DNA from: Ruminiclostridium sp.
GTDB lineage: Bacteria > Bacillota > Clostridia > Oscillospirales > Ruminococcaceae
Assembly (NCBI GenBank): GCA_017935365.1
Contig: JAGBHT010000050.1
Location: 1 to 40,450 of the forward strand
DNA: 40,450 nucleotides
Direction: 5' to 3'
The translations under genes and the position numbers were made by a program. The notes beneath the pieces were generated by a model, which worked only from the letters and a program-made list of their open reading frames with translations, was not told the DNA's origin and ran no database searches. Below are positions 40,387 through 40,450 of the stretch, piece after piece. Every line of letters starts with the position of its first letter. Within the stretch, counting starts at the first letter, position 1.

Positions 40387-40390
40387 ATTT

Positions 40391-40450
40391 ATGCCTAAAG
40401 GACAGCCAAACAAAAGGTATACGCCTGAATTTAAGGTAAAAGTAGTAGAA
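40391..40450 (+). CDS. Transposase OrfA start (IS3/IS150-like), partial
   Basis: ATG 40391 follows AAAGGGGG by 8 nt and the frame is open to the right edge, giving MPKGQPNKRYTPEFKVKVVE. The 'RYTPEFKxKVVE' opening is the first helix of the helix-turn-helix of IS3-family OrfA proteins, which bind the terminal repeats of the element. OrfB, the DDE catalytic part, would follow outside the window. It lies in the same direction as spo0A, and there is no obvious terminator between them. Confidence 0.8.
   Translation, partial: MPKGQPNKRYTPEFKVKVVE

Larger units (their letters stand above)
40310..40450 (+). mobile_element. Left end of an IS3-family-like insertion sequence
   Basis: From about 40310 the sequence changes to a terminal-repeat-like TGAAATGCTCCCC, followed by a TATAAT (40341-40346), a strong ribosome-binding site and a transposase start at 40391. 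The right end is beyond the window, so the element could not be typed further. The exact first base is uncertain (40310 or 40315, both TG). Confidence 0.7.

Overview
The window comes from a low-to-mid G+C, endospore-forming Firmicute of the class Clostridia. Three sporulation genes are present: sigG, spoIVB and spo0A. Perfect or near-perfect sigma-A promoters with 17-bp spacers recur throughout. The plant-fibre hydrolases, pyrimidine-salvage thiamine operon and DUF1540/DUF6514 proteins fit a fibre-degrading gut Ruminococcaceae/Oscillospiraceae (something like [Eubacterium] siraeum or Ruminococcus). That placement is inference from gene content.

Layout. 1-800: the end of an integrated element (C-terminus of a serine recombinase) abuts a nitroreductase gene that has lost its N-terminal half. 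950-5200: a DUF6514 protein, a tRNA-Leu/tRNA-Ser pair (minus strand), a 100-residue stand-alone relative of the glycyl-radical tail of anaerobic ribonucleotide reductase, sigG with a hairpin over its ribosome-binding site, a membrane protein and a MATE exporter. 5200-9200 (minus): a decayed sensory module, a hybrid histidine kinase and a solute-binding lipoprotein, carrying six independent lesions. 9400-15750 (minus): a flavin-fold oxidase, a bacterial-type PARG and a coiled-coil protein; lysA and an esterase; a large lipoprotein. 15850-20850 (plus): a heterodimeric ABC exporter with a structured leader, followed by a NagZ-like lipoprotein. 21000-25700: a Gln-rich repeat membrane protein, an EAL-domain membrane protein and a PadR regulator.

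25700-31400: an amidohydrolase and a phosphopantetheinyl transferase, then a complete TPP-riboswitch operon thiE-thiD-ABC (ATPase, permease, THI5-like binding protein) for making and importing thiamine pyrimidine precursors. 31400-35800: a divergent peptide deformylase (minus), then a 339-bp gene-free region holding two tandem perfect four-way-junction (cloverleaf) sequences, then a GH43-AraC-GH5 glycan operon and a Cys-rich DUF1540 protein that the ORF calls had missed. 35800-37800 (minus): a HAD phosphatase, a nucleoside phosphorylase and a membrane protein. 38000-40266: the conserved spoIVB-spo0A pair, with a helically phased array of Spo0A boxes between two candidate spo0A promoters. 40310-end: the left end of an IS3-family-like element whose start forms a hairpin that hides its transposase ribosome-binding site.

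The strongest unexplained signal is the pair of cloverleafs at 31940-32011 and 32020-32092. Each has an outer stem plus three hairpins of about 8, 6 and 5-6 bp, their sequences differ almost entirely, and together they fill nearly every base upstream of the glycan operon. Other points worth a second look are the phased 0A array, the sigG hairpin, the stand-alone glycyl-radical-like protein and the decaying kinase/binding-protein module.
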